Positions 19,839-27,866 of a DNA stretch of 64,000 nucleotides are shown here, one piece after another. Below the pieces are notes generated by a model that saw only the letters and a list, made by a program, of their open reading frames with translations, made no database searches and was not told the DNA's origin. Numbering within the stretch: the first letter of the stretch is position 1; every line of letters begins with the position of its first letter. This DNA comes from Pseudomonas pergaminensis. Lineage in GTDB: Bacteria; Pseudomonadota; Gammaproteobacteria; Pseudomonadales; Pseudomonadaceae. The position numbers and the translations under genes are program-made. Location: assembly GCF_024112395.2 (NCBI RefSeq), contig NZ_CP078013.2:496001-560000 (forward strand), written 5' to 3'.

Positions 19839-19910
19839 TTTCTTATCCTCATGGGTGCCACTACCGAGTGGCATTAGCTGGCGGCAAGATTAGCTTTGCG
19901 CATGCAGAGG

Positions 19911-20149
19911 TGCAACCGGGTGCAACCCATTTTCTTCAGGAATTTTTCGATCGTGATCGGGAAAAAAACCGGCCTTCGACGGAATCCGCTTCGCCTTGGT
20001 GCGTTTGCTTCTGAGATCGGCTGTTCTTGCTCCGAAAAGGAGCAAAAACGGGGTGTTTTCCGCAAAACACACCTAGGTGCAACTTATTCTCAAGAAACTG
20101 GTTGCACCTTATTTGCTTTGTTGAATAGCATTCGCGCCCAAGGTGCAAC
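19911..20149. promoter_or_regulatory. putA-putP divergent control region with five PutA-type operator boxes
   Basis: The 460-base gap between putA and putP contains the hexamer GTTGCA or its complement five times: 19911-19916, 19921-19926, 20078-20083, 20101-20106 and 20144-20149. Most sit inside a longer GGTTGCACC/GGTGCAACC core. GTTGCA is the site bound by the ribbon-helix-helix domain of E. coli PutA, which also has five operators in its put region. The boxes fall into two groups, a pair near putA and three near putP, which suggests DNA looping or separate control of each promoter. No reading frame in the gap is convincing. Confidence 0.75.
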
Positions 20150-20298
20150 CAACTTAATCGTTGGGTTCATCGGCTGACGGCTTTCCTGGGGAAACGTCAG
20201 TCATAAATGCGCGGCACGCAGCTACGTCTACCTACTTCCAGTGGGGGGCCGTCTGACAGACCGCCGCTACATAAAAACAAAGCCAGGGCGTCACTCTT

Positions 20299-21783
20299 AT
20301 GAGCGTTAGTAATCCAACCCTGATCACGTTCGTGATCTACATCGCAGCAATGGTGCTGATCGGCTTCATGGCCTATCGCTCCACCAACAACCTTTCCGAT
20401 TACATCCTCGGCGGTCGTAGCCTCGGTAGCGTGGTGACTGCCTTGTCGGCCGGCGCTTCCGACATGAGCGGCTGGTTGTTGATGGGCTTGCCGGGCGCGA
20501 TCTACATGTCTGGCCTGTCGGAAAGCTGGATCGCCATCGGCCTGATCGTCGGTGCCTACCTCAACTGGCTGTTCGTCGCCGGTCGCCTGCGGGTACAGAC
20601 CGAGCACAACGGTGACGCCCTGACGCTGCCGGATTACTTCTCCAGCCGTTTCGAAGACAAGAGCGGCCTGCTGCGGATCATCTCCGCCGTCGTGATCCTG
20701 GTGTTCTTCACCATCTACTGCGCCTCCGGCATCGTCGCCGGTGCCCGCCTGTTCGAAAGCACCTTCGGCATGTCCTACGAGACCGCGCTGTGGGCCGGTG
20801 CAGCAGCGACTATCGCCTACACCTTCGTTGGTGGTTTCCTGGCGGTGAGCTGGACAGATACCGTACAAGCCACACTGATGATCTTCGCGCTGATCCTGAC
20901 GCCGATCATCGTGCTGCTGGCGACCGGTGGTGTCGATACCACCTTCCTGGCGATCGAAGCCAAGAACCCTGACAACTTCAACATGCTGAAAAACACCACC
21001 TTCATCGGCATCATCTCGCTGATGGGCTGGGGCCTGGGTTACTTCGGCCAGCCGCACATCCTCGCGCGTTTCATGGCGGCAGATTCGGTGAAGTCGATTG
21101 CCAACGCACGTCGCATCTCCATGACCTGGATGATCCTGTGCCTGGGCGGCACCGTGGCGGTGGGCTTCTTCGGTATCGCGTACTTCTCGGCGCACCCGGA
21201 AGTGGCCGGCCCGGTCAACGAGAACCACGAGCGTGTGTTCATCGAGCTGGCCAAGCTGCTGTTCAACCCATGGATCGCCGGCGTGCTGCTGTCGGCCATT
21301 CTGGCTGCCGTCATGAGCACCCTGAGCTGCCAACTGCTGGTGTGCTCCAGCGCCCTGACCGAAGACTTCTACAAGACCTTCCTGCGCAAGACTGCCTCCC
21401 AGCTTGAACTGGTGTGGGTCGGCCGTGCCATGGTGCTGCTGGTGGCCCTGGTCGCCATCGCCCTGGCCGCCAACCCGAACAACCGTGTTCTGGGCCTGGT
21501 GAGCTACGCTTGGGCAGGTTTCGGTGCTGCCTTCGGCCCTGTGGTGCTGATCTCGGTGATCTGGAAAAACATGACCCGCAACGGCGCACTGGCCGGCATC
21601 CTGGTCGGCGCGATCACCGTGATCGTGTGGAAGCACTTCGAGCTGCTGGGCCTGTACGAAATCATCCCAGGCTTCATCTTTGCCAGCCTCGCGATCTACT
21701 TCGTGAGCAAGATGGGCGCACCGACGGCGGGTATGGTCGAGCGTTTTGATGCTGCGGAAAAAGACTACAACCTCAACAAGTAA
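20299..21783 (+). CDS. putP: Sodium/proline symporter
   Basis: A 494-residue inner-membrane transporter of the solute:sodium symporter family that imports proline for PutA. About thirteen hydrophobic helices are visible. Family marks include S-A-G-A-S-D-M-S-G-W-L-L-M-G-L-P-G in helix 2 and the G-W-G-L-G-Y-F-G-Q-P-H-I-L-A-R-F-M segment in the middle. Size and pattern match E. coli PutP (502). A strong terminator follows at 21814. The gene is divergent from putA and shares its operator region. Confidence 0.96.
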   Translation: MSVSNPTLITFVIYIAAMVLIGFMAYRSTNNLSDYILGGRSLGSVVTALSAGASDMSGWLLMGLPGAIYMSGLSESWIAIGLIVGAYLNWLFVAGRLRVQTEHNGDALTLPDYFSSRFEDKSGLLRIISAVVILVFFTIYCASGIVAGARLFESTFGMSYETALWAGAAATIAYTFVGGFLAVSWTDTVQATLMIFALILTPIIVLLATGGVDTTFLAIEAKNPDNFNMLKNTTFIGIISLMGWGLGYFGQPHILARFMAADSVKSIANARRISMTWMILCLGGTVAVGFFGIAYFSAHPEVAGPVNENHERVFIELAKLLFNPWIAGVLLSAILAAVMSTLSCQLLVCSSALTEDFYKTFLRKTASQLELVWVGRAMVLLVALVAIALAANPNNRVLGLVSYAWAGFGAAFGPVVLISVIWKNMTRNGALAGILVGAITVIVWKHFELLGLYEIIPGFIFASLAIYFVSKMGAPTAGMVERFDAAEKDYNLNK

Positions 21784-21813
21784 TTCGCCGGGCGTTAAGC
21801 GCCTGGTGAGTTG

Positions 21814-21853
21814 AAAAAAAGGCCCGCGTCCTACGGATGGCGGGCCTTTTTTT
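21814..21853 (+). terminator. Rho-independent terminator of putP
   Basis: Stem GGCCCGC/GCGGGCC (21821-21827 with 21840-21846) flanked by seven A on the left and seven T on the right. It is symmetrical enough to work in both directions. It isolates putP from vgrG. Confidence 0.92.
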
Positions 21854-21987
21854 GCGTGTGTTTTACGTCGCTCCGAAGAGGATTCTGACGTGTCTGTGTA
21901 GGGTTTTACTGATTTATCTGGGCCGTGCTCAGCAGGGCGGAACAGTGATGCAAAATCCGCCTCCCATCCCTCGCAGAGAAACACCGG

Positions 21988-23964
21988 ATGTTCGCTCCTG
22001 CCAATCAAAGTGCCTTTACCCTGTCCCTCGACGGGGCGCCCAGTGAGTTCAAGGTGTTCGAATTCAAGGGGGACGAATCCATCAGCCGGCCCTATCGTTT
22101 CGAGCTCGAACTGGTCAGTGAGCAACCTGATCTGGATCTTGAAGGCCTGCTGCATCACCCGGTGTACCTGGGGTTCGATGAGCACGGCCATGGTGTTCAT
22201 GGCCTGGTTTACCGTATGGCGCAGGGTGATTCGGGTCGGCGGCTGACGCGTTATCAGATGACGCTCGTGCCGCAGCTTGCCTATCTGGATCACAGCAGCC
22301 ACCAGCGCATTTTCCAGCACAAGACGGTGCCGCAGATTGTCGCGCAAGTGCTGGAGGGGCAGGGTATCCAGGCGGATCGTTTCGAATTCCGCCTCAGTGG
22401 TACCTACCCCGAACGCGAGTATTGCGTGCAGTTTGGCGAGACGGATCTGGCGTTCATCCAGCGGCTGTGCGGGGAGTTGGGCATTCACTATCACTTCCAG
22501 CATTCGGCCGAGGGGCATTTGCTGGTCTTTGGCGATGACCAGACCGTCTTTGCCCAAGCCGACCCGCCCACGCCTTACACCCCCGGGTCCGGGATGGTGG
22601 CGGATACCCCGGCGATCAAGCGGTTTACGGTGCAGGTGCAGACCCGCACCACGGCCATGAACCTGCGCGATTACGACTTTCGCAAACCGCGGCTGGGCCT
22701 TGAAAGTGCGGTGGCTGGCGAGCAGCTTCCGAAGCTTGAAATGCAGGTTTACCCCGGTCACTTCAGCGACCGCGCCCATGGAAAATACCTGGCACAACGT
22801 GGCTTGGAGCGCCATCGCAGTGACTACCGCATCGCCCATGGCAGCGGGGATGAGCCGGCATTGGCCAGTGGCAGGTTCCTCAAGCTGAGCGGTCATCCGC
22901 GCGACGAATGGAATGACCTGTGGCTGGTAACGCAGGTGACCCACGAGGGCAAGCAACCCCAGGTGCTGGAAGAGGCTGTGACCGAGGCGGCAGGCGCGGA
23001 TTTTCGCCAGGGGTATCGCAACGAATTCAGCGCCGCACCATGGGACGTGATTTTCCGTCCGCCGGTGGAGGAGCATGCGCGGCCAATGGTTTCCGGTTAT
23101 CAGCAAGCCGTGGTCACCGGCCCCGTCGACAGTGAAATCCATTGCGATGAGTACGGCCGGGTCAAGGTGCAACTGGCCTGGGACCGCGCCGGTGACTATA
23201 ACGATCATTCCAGTTGCTGGCTGAGGGTTGCCAGTGGGTGGGCGCATGATCGCTATGGGTCGGTGCTGATCCCACGAGTCGGCATGGAAGTGCTGGTGGG
23301 CTTCGTCAATGGCGACATGGACATGCCGTTGGTCATGGGCTGCTTACCCAACGCGGCAACGCAGGTGCCCCTCGACCTGCCGGCAGACAAGACCCGCAGT
23401 ATCTTGCGCAGCCAAAGCAGCCCCGGTGGGGGTGGTTACAACGAATTGCGCATCGAAGATCGCAAGGGCGCCGAGGAGATCTACCTGCGGGCCCAGCGAG
23501 ACTGGACGCAGCATGTGTTGCATGACCACCGGGTGACCGTAGGCGGCGAGTCTCATCACGAACTGCAAGGCGAAGAACAACGCATTACCCATGGCAATCG
23601 CCTGACCGACCTCAAGCAGGACGATCACTTGATAGTCAATGGCTCGCAGCAGGTACGCGCCGGGCAGACCATTCAAATAGGCGCAGGGCAAAGCATCGTT
23701 ATCGATGCGGGGGCGACGGTCACGATTCAGGCAGGTGGGCAGTCAATCACCCTGTCTGCCGGCGGCATTTTCAGCAGCGTACCCATTCAACTGGGTAGTT
23801 CGCCCGTGCCGGCGGCAGCGCCGTTGATGCCTGGGCTGAAGGACACGTTGCTGGCAGTTATTCCTGCGCCTCTGAGTCGGGCGCAAGTTGCCAGCCTGAA
23901 GCGCAGCGCGCCGTTCTGCGAAGAGTGCGAGCGTTGCAAGAAGGGCCAATGCAATCTCAATTGA
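21988..23964 (+). CDS. vgrG: Type VI secretion tip protein VgrG
   Basis: A 658-residue VgrG (TssI) spike protein. The gp27-like base comes first (F-V-Q-F-x-E-T-D-L-type motif read here as C-V-Q-F-G-E-T-D-L-A-F-I-Q-R-L near residue 150). The OB-fold follows (Y-G-R-V-K-V-Q-L-A-W-D near 390) with W-L-R-V-A-S-G-W-A and G-M-E-V-L-V-G-F-V-N-G-D, then the gp5-like repeat needle (Q-x-I-x-I-G-A-G-Q-S-I). The tail is only about 60 residues long and ends with four cysteines (644, 647, 650, 655). No Hcp or Tss core genes are nearby, so this is an orphan vgrG island. The ribosome site before ATG 21988 is weak. Confidence 0.95.
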   Translation: MFAPANQSAFTLSLDGAPSEFKVFEFKGDESISRPYRFELELVSEQPDLDLEGLLHHPVYLGFDEHGHGVHGLVYRMAQGDSGRRLTRYQMTLVPQLAYLDHSSHQRIFQHKTVPQIVAQVLEGQGIQADRFEFRLSGTYPEREYCVQFGETDLAFIQRLCGELGIHYHFQHSAEGHLLVFGDDQTVFAQADPPTPYTPGSGMVADTPAIKRFTVQVQTRTTAMNLRDYDFRKPRLGLESAVAGEQLPKLEMQVYPGHFSDRAHGKYLAQRGLERHRSDYRIAHGSGDEPALASGRFLKLSGHPRDEWNDLWLVTQVTHEGKQPQVLEEAVTEAAGADFRQGYRNEFSAAPWDVIFRPPVEEHARPMVSGYQQAVVTGPVDSEIHCDEYGRVKVQLAWDRAGDYNDHSSCWLRVASGWAHDRYGSVLIPRVGMEVLVGFVNGDMDMPLVMGCLPNAATQVPLDLPADKTRSILRSQSSPGGGGYNELRIEDRKGAEEIYLRAQRDWTQHVLHDHRVTVGGESHHELQGEEQRITHGNRLTDLKQDDHLIVNGSQQVRAGQTIQIGAGQSIVIDAGATVTIQAGGQSITLSAGGIFSSVPIQLGSSPVPAAAPLMPGLKDTLLAVIPAPLSRAQVASLKRSAPFCEECERCKKGQCNLN

Positions 23965-23985
23965 CGTGCATCTTGAAAGGACTTT

Positions 23986-24675
23986 ATGCCGATGCTGCAA
24001 AGCTTGCTTGCTGGTGAAAAAATCTTCGCGGTCATGAGCGCTGCCAGTGACGCCAAACCCTTGGACGCTTGGCGTACGCTACTCGGCGGCGCCCCGCCAC
24101 AGCCCGTTTGGGCCGGCACGGCCTATGCGACATGGGATGAGGTGATGCCCTATGTGGGAATCGTCGAGCCGGGCAGCCCTTTCCTTGAATGGGCGGCTTC
24201 CACTGACGCTACGGATTGGGGCTGGCTGGCCATCTCGTCGAGCCCATTGGAGAGGGTGGTTGCACACCTGCAAAGCCTGACCAAGGTGTATCTGCCTGAT
24301 GGCCAGGAAGTGTTTCTGCGCTTTTGGGATGGGGTGCAGTTTCTGCCGATCATTCAGCAGTGGGGGGGTGAGATATTGCCGGTGTTCCAGCGTTACCTGA
24401 TCAATGGCCAACCGCTGGACGTTAAGACTGGCCCGGTCACTGCCGCCAAAACCAGCCCATGGTGGCGGGTGCCCGCCGGGTTGGTGGAGCACCTGGCGGA
24501 GCAATCGCCGCAGACCCTTATTCACAATCTGCTGCAATGGCTCGAAGAACAACGACCCGACCTTCATATCGCCTTTGCGCCGACGACCTTGCATCACAAG
24601 GTCGCTTACTTCGCGCGCGGCACGGATATCAGTTATCAGTCGCTGGCCGACTACCTGTCTTCAGAGCTGCGTTGA
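23986..24675 (+). CDS. DUF4123 protein (T6SS effector adaptor)
   Basis: A 229-residue DUF4123-type protein. Members of this family (Tap/TEC chaperones) load an effector on the cognate VgrG. Recognisable features are the N-terminal F-A-V-M-S-A-A-S-D-A region, the G-S-P-F-L-E-W block, and the F-L-R-F-W-D-G segment typical of the family centre. It begins 21 bases after vgrG with AGGA just upstream. No effector gene follows: the reading frame ends inside the metY 3' end. The expected client is therefore either lost or encoded elsewhere. The alternative start at 23992 is equally possible. Confidence 0.85.
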   Translation: MPMLQSLLAGEKIFAVMSAASDAKPLDAWRTLLGGAPPQPVWAGTAYATWDEVMPYVGIVEPGSPFLEWAASTDATDWGWLAISSSPLERVVAHLQSLTKVYLPDGQEVFLRFWDGVQFLPIIQQWGGEILPVFQRYLINGQPLDVKTGPVTAAKTSPWWRVPAGLVEHLAEQSPQTLIHNLLQWLEEQRPDLHIAFAPTTLHHKVAYFARGTDISYQSLADYLSSELR

Positions 24676-25938
24676 TTCCAGTGCCTGCTGCAAGTCTTCG
24701 ATCAGGTCTTCGATCGCCTCGATGCCCACCGACAGGCGAATCATTTCCGGCTTCACACCAGCCTTGGCTTGTTCCTGCTCGTTCATCTGCCGGTGGGTGG
24801 TGGAGGCGGGGTGGCAGGCCAGGGATTTGGCATCGCCGATATTCACCAGGCGCTTGAAGATTTGCAGGGCGTCGTAGAAGCGCACGCCGGCCGCATAGCC
24901 ACCTTTGAGGCCGAAGGAGAGGATCGCCGAGGGTTTGCCCTGTAGGTATTTCTGCGCCAGCGCGTGATGAGGGTGATCGGGCAGGCCGGCATAGCTGACC
25001 CATTCCACGTCGGCGTGGCCTTGCAGGAACTGCGCAACTTTCAAGGCGTTTTCGGTATGGCGTTCCATGCGCAGGGCCAGGGTCTCCAGGCCCTGCAACA
25101 GTAGGAAAGCGTTCATCGGCGCCAGCGCCGCGCCGGTATTGCGTAGCGGAACGGTGCGAGCACGGGCGATAAAGGCGGCGGGGCCGAATTTTTCGGTGTA
25201 GACCACGCCGTGATAGGCGGGCTCTGGGTTATTCAGCCCGGGAAATTTCTGCGGATATTTCGTCCAGGGAAACGTGCCGCTGTCGACGATCACACCGCCG
25301 AGGGAATTGCCGTGGCCGCCGATGTATTTGGTCACCGAGTGCACCACGATATCGGCGCCGAACTGGATCGGCTTGCACAGGATCGGCGTGGCCACGGTGT
25401 TGTCCACCACCAGCGGCACGCCACGGGCGTGGGCGACATTGGCCAGCGCTTCGATATCGATGATGTTGCCCGCGGGGTTGCCGATGCTTTCGCAGTAGAC
25501 CAGCTTGGTGTTGTCGTCGATCAGCTCCGCGATGGCTTCGGGAGAGTCATCGCGGGCAAAACGCACATCGACGCCGAAGCTTGGCAGCAAGTGGGCGAAC
25601 AAGGTGTACGTGCCGCCATAGAGCTGCGGGGTGGTGACGATATTGTCGCCGGCACGGGTGAGGGTCTGAATCGCGTAGTGGATCGCCGCGCTGCCGGCCG
25701 ACACCGCCAGGCCTGCGATACCGCCTTCAAGTGCGGCAATGCGCTGTTCCAGCACGTCATTGGTGGGGTTCATGATGCGCGTGTAGATATTGCCTGGCAC
25801 GTCCAGGTTGAACAGGTCGGCACCGTGCTGGGCGTTATCGAATTCAAAGGCGACGTTCTGGTAGATCGGCACGGCGACGGCCTTGGTGGTCGGGTCCGAT
25901 TTGAAACCGTGGTGCAGCGCGATGGTGGCGTCTTTCAT
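24661..25938 (-). CDS. metY: O-acetylhomoserine sulfhydrylase / aminocarboxypropyltransferase
   Basis: A 425-residue PLP enzyme of the Cys/Met metabolism family that makes homocysteine from O-acetyl- (or O-succinyl-) homoserine and sulfide. The start M-K-D-A-T-I-A-L-H-H-G-F, the Y-T-R-I-M-N-P-T substrate loop, the Y-G-G-T-Y stacking tyrosine region and the PLP lysine in S-V-T-K-Y-I-G-G-H-G are all present. I start at ATG 25938, where the family begins; the frame extends 284 residues upstream as readthrough antisense to rlmJ. Its last 15 bases overlap the end of the DUF4123 gene on the other strand. O-acetyl versus O-succinyl preference cannot be told. Confidence 0.93.
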   Translation of the reverse strand: MKDATIALHHGFKSDPTTKAVAVPIYQNVAFEFDNAQHGADLFNLDVPGNIYTRIMNPTNDVLEQRIAALEGGIAGLAVSAGSAAIHYAIQTLTRAGDNIVTTPQLYGGTYTLFAHLLPSFGVDVRFARDDSPEAIAELIDDNTKLVYCESIGNPAGNIIDIEALANVAHARGVPLVVDNTVATPILCKPIQFGADIVVHSVTKYIGGHGNSLGGVIVDSGTFPWTKYPQKFPGLNNPEPAYHGVVYTEKFGPAAFIARARTVPLRNTGAALAPMNAFLLLQGLETLALRMERHTENALKVAQFLQGHADVEWVSYAGLPDHPHHALAQKYLQGKPSAILSFGLKGGYAAGVRFYDALQIFKRLVNIGDAKSLACHPASTTHRQMNEQEQAKAGVKPEMIRLSVGIEAIEDLIEDLQQALESTQL

Positions 25939-26112
25939 GATGGTTAGTGACCTCCCTGGATTGTGGATTGCCACAATAAATCTGCCCCGGCGTGAGCATT
26001 TAGATTTTTTCCGGGCGTCACCCTGACTTTTTGACATAAGCACCGCCCGGCACGCCGCACTGCACCAACGCCCGCGTAAAAGGTAAACTTCGCCCCCTGC
26101 GCAGGAGCAACC

Positions 26113-26949
26113 ATGAATTATCGTCACGCCTTTCACGCCGGCAACCATGCCGATGTCTTCAAACACCTGACCTTGACCCGCCTCATCGCCCTGATGTCGC
26201 GCAAGGAGCAGCCGTTCGCCTACCTCGACACCCATGCGGGGATCGGTCTGTACGACCTGCAAGGCGACCAGGCCAACCGCACCGGTGAATACCTGGAAGG
26301 CATCGCGCGCCTGTGGGGCGAAAATGACCTGCCGCCGCTGACCGCCGACTACATGCGCGTGCTGCATGAAATGAACCCGGATGGCGAGTTGCGCTACTAC
26401 CCCGGTTCGCCGGAACTTGCGCGACGCCTGACGCGCCCCCAGGACCGCGTGCTGCTCAATGAAAAGCACCCGGAAGACGGTGTGTTGCTCAAGGACAACA
26501 TGAAGGGTGATCGCCGCGTCAAAGTGCACTTGGGCGAAGGCTGGCATGTGCCGCGTGCGCTGCTGCCGGTGCCGGAAAAGCGCGCGTTGATGCTGATCGA
26601 CCCGCCGTTCGAGAAACTCGACGAAATGCAACGCTGCGCGGCGTCCCTGAAGGAAGCCGTGGGCCGCATGCGCCAGACCGTCGCGGCGATCTGGTACCCG
26701 GTGAAAGACCAGCGCATGCTGCGCCGTTTCTACCAGGACTTGGCCGGTACCGGTGCACCGAAGTTGTTGCGTGTGGAATTGCTGGTGCACCCGCTGGATA
26801 CGCCCAATACCCTGACGGGTTCGGGCCTGGCGATCGCCAACCCGCCGTGGGGCCTGGAAGAGGAGCTGCGTGAGCTGCTGCCATGGCTGTCCAAGAAGCT
26901 CGGTCAGACCCAGGGTGGCTGGCAGATGGATTGGCTGATCGCTGAGTAG
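26113..26949 (+). CDS. rlmJ: 23S rRNA (adenine-2030-N6)-methyltransferase
   Basis: A 278-residue methyltransferase that modifies A2030 of 23S rRNA. The N-terminus M-N-Y-R-H-A-F-H-A-G-N-H-A-D-V-F-K-H is the RlmJ signature. The S-adenosylmethionine pocket includes D-T-H-A-G-I-G-L-Y, and the catalytic motif reads D-P-P-F-E. The length matches E. coli RlmJ (280). It is divergent from metY and stands alone. A REP element follows. Confidence 0.95.
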   Translation: MNYRHAFHAGNHADVFKHLTLTRLIALMSRKEQPFAYLDTHAGIGLYDLQGDQANRTGEYLEGIARLWGENDLPPLTADYMRVLHEMNPDGELRYYPGSPELARRLTRPQDRVLLNEKHPEDGVLLKDNMKGDRRVKVHLGEGWHVPRALLPVPEKRALMLIDPPFEKLDEMQRCAASLKEAVGRMRQTVAAIWYPVKDQRMLRRFYQDLAGTGAPKLLRVELLVHPLDTPNTLTGSGLAIANPPWGLEEELRELLPWLSKKLGQTQGGWQMDWLIAE

Positions 26950-26986
26950 TCAGCAACGCTGATCAATTTGCGGGGGGGGCGGCTGT

Positions 26987-27118
26987 TGTGGTGAGCGAGC
27001 TTGCTCGCGCTGGGCTGCGTAGCAGCCCCAAAACCAGTCACCACGGTCTATCTGAAAAACCGTAGCGGCCTTGTTGGGGCCGCTTCGCGCCCCAGCGCGA
27101 GCAAGCTCGCTCACCACA
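26987..27118. repeat. REP-type palindrome pair (GTGAGCGAGCTTGCTCGC class)
   Basis: Outer arms TGTGGTGAGCGAGCTTGCTCGC and the complement enclose about 90 bases including GCGCTGGG/CCCAGCGC and an inner GGCCTTGTTGGGGCC hairpin. This class differs from the GTGGGAGC elements elsewhere in the window. It lies between the convergent ends of rlmJ and msrA. Confidence 0.88.
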
Positions 27119-27145
27119 GGGGACCTGTGTAACCACAAAATGGCT

Positions 27146-27793
27146 TCAGATCGGGCAGGTCACGCCTGTGCCGCCAATACCGCAATAGCCCTGCGGGTTC
27201 TTCGCCAGGTACTGCTGGTGATACGCCTCGGCGAAGTACACCGTCGGGGCTTCTTCGATCTCAGTGGTAATCGCACCCAGGCCGGCCTTGGTCAGTTCGC
27301 CTTGGTACGCCTCGGCACTCGCCTGCGCCGCTGCCAGTTGCTCCGGCGTGGTCGCGTAGATCACCGAACGGTACTGGCTGCCGATGTCATTGCCCTGGCG
27401 CATGCCCTGGGTCGGGTTGTGCAGTTCCCAGAACATCTTCAGCAGGTCTTCGTATTTCACCTTGGCCTGGTCATACACCACCAGCACCACTTCGCTGTGG
27501 CCGGTCAGGCCCGAGCAGACTTCTTCATAGGTCGGGTTCGGCGTGTAGCCGCCGGCGTAGCCGACCACGGTGCTGACCACGCCATCGCGCTGCCAGAACC
27601 GACGCTCGGCACCCCAGAAGCAGCCCAGGCCGAAGATTGCAAAGCCGACGTCATCAAGGAACGGGCCCAGCAGCGGGTTGCCGTTGACGAAGTGAGTCTC
27701 TGGCAGCGCCATCGGGGTTTCACGGCCAGGCAGAGCTTGTTCTTGGGTAGGCAGCACGTTTTTGTTCACCAGAATTTCCGAGCGCAAGGCCAT
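27146..27793 (-). CDS. msrA: Peptide methionine-(S)-S-oxide reductase
   Basis: A 215-residue MsrA that repairs oxidised methionine (S-sulfoxide) in proteins. The catalytic motif G-C-F-W-G-A-E lies near residue 57, with Y-A-G-G and G-x-T-G-H-x-E-V-V downstream. The resolving cysteines are Y-C-G near the end and the C-P-I terminus. A 45-residue N-terminal extension before the core matches the longer E. coli-type enzyme. It is upstream of dipA on the same strand, 73 bases away. Confidence 0.96.
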   Translation of the reverse strand: MALRSEILVNKNVLPTQEQALPGRETPMALPETHFVNGNPLLGPFLDDVGFAIFGLGCFWGAERRFWQRDGVVSTVVGYAGGYTPNPTYEEVCSGLTGHSEVVLVVYDQAKVKYEDLLKMFWELHNPTQGMRQGNDIGSQYRSVIYATTPEQLAAAQASAEAYQGELTKAGLGAITTEIEEAPTVYFAEAYHQQYLAKNPQGYCGIGGTGVTCPI

Positions 27794-27866
27794 GATCAGT
27801 CCTCTCGTCAGGTTGAGTTAGCGGTAAATTGTCAGACCGTCAGTGTGCCCGAGTGTTACAGCGCTG

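Noticed and set aside
17253..19877. An 874-residue open frame on the plus strand across putA
   Set aside because: Fully antisense to the well-supported putA coding sequence and without recognisable domains.
20197..23247. A 1016-residue open frame on the minus strand
   Set aside because: It runs antisense through both putP and vgrG, has no family resemblance and consists of composition-driven His/Gln/Arg-rich text; high GC removes stop codons from the opposite strand.
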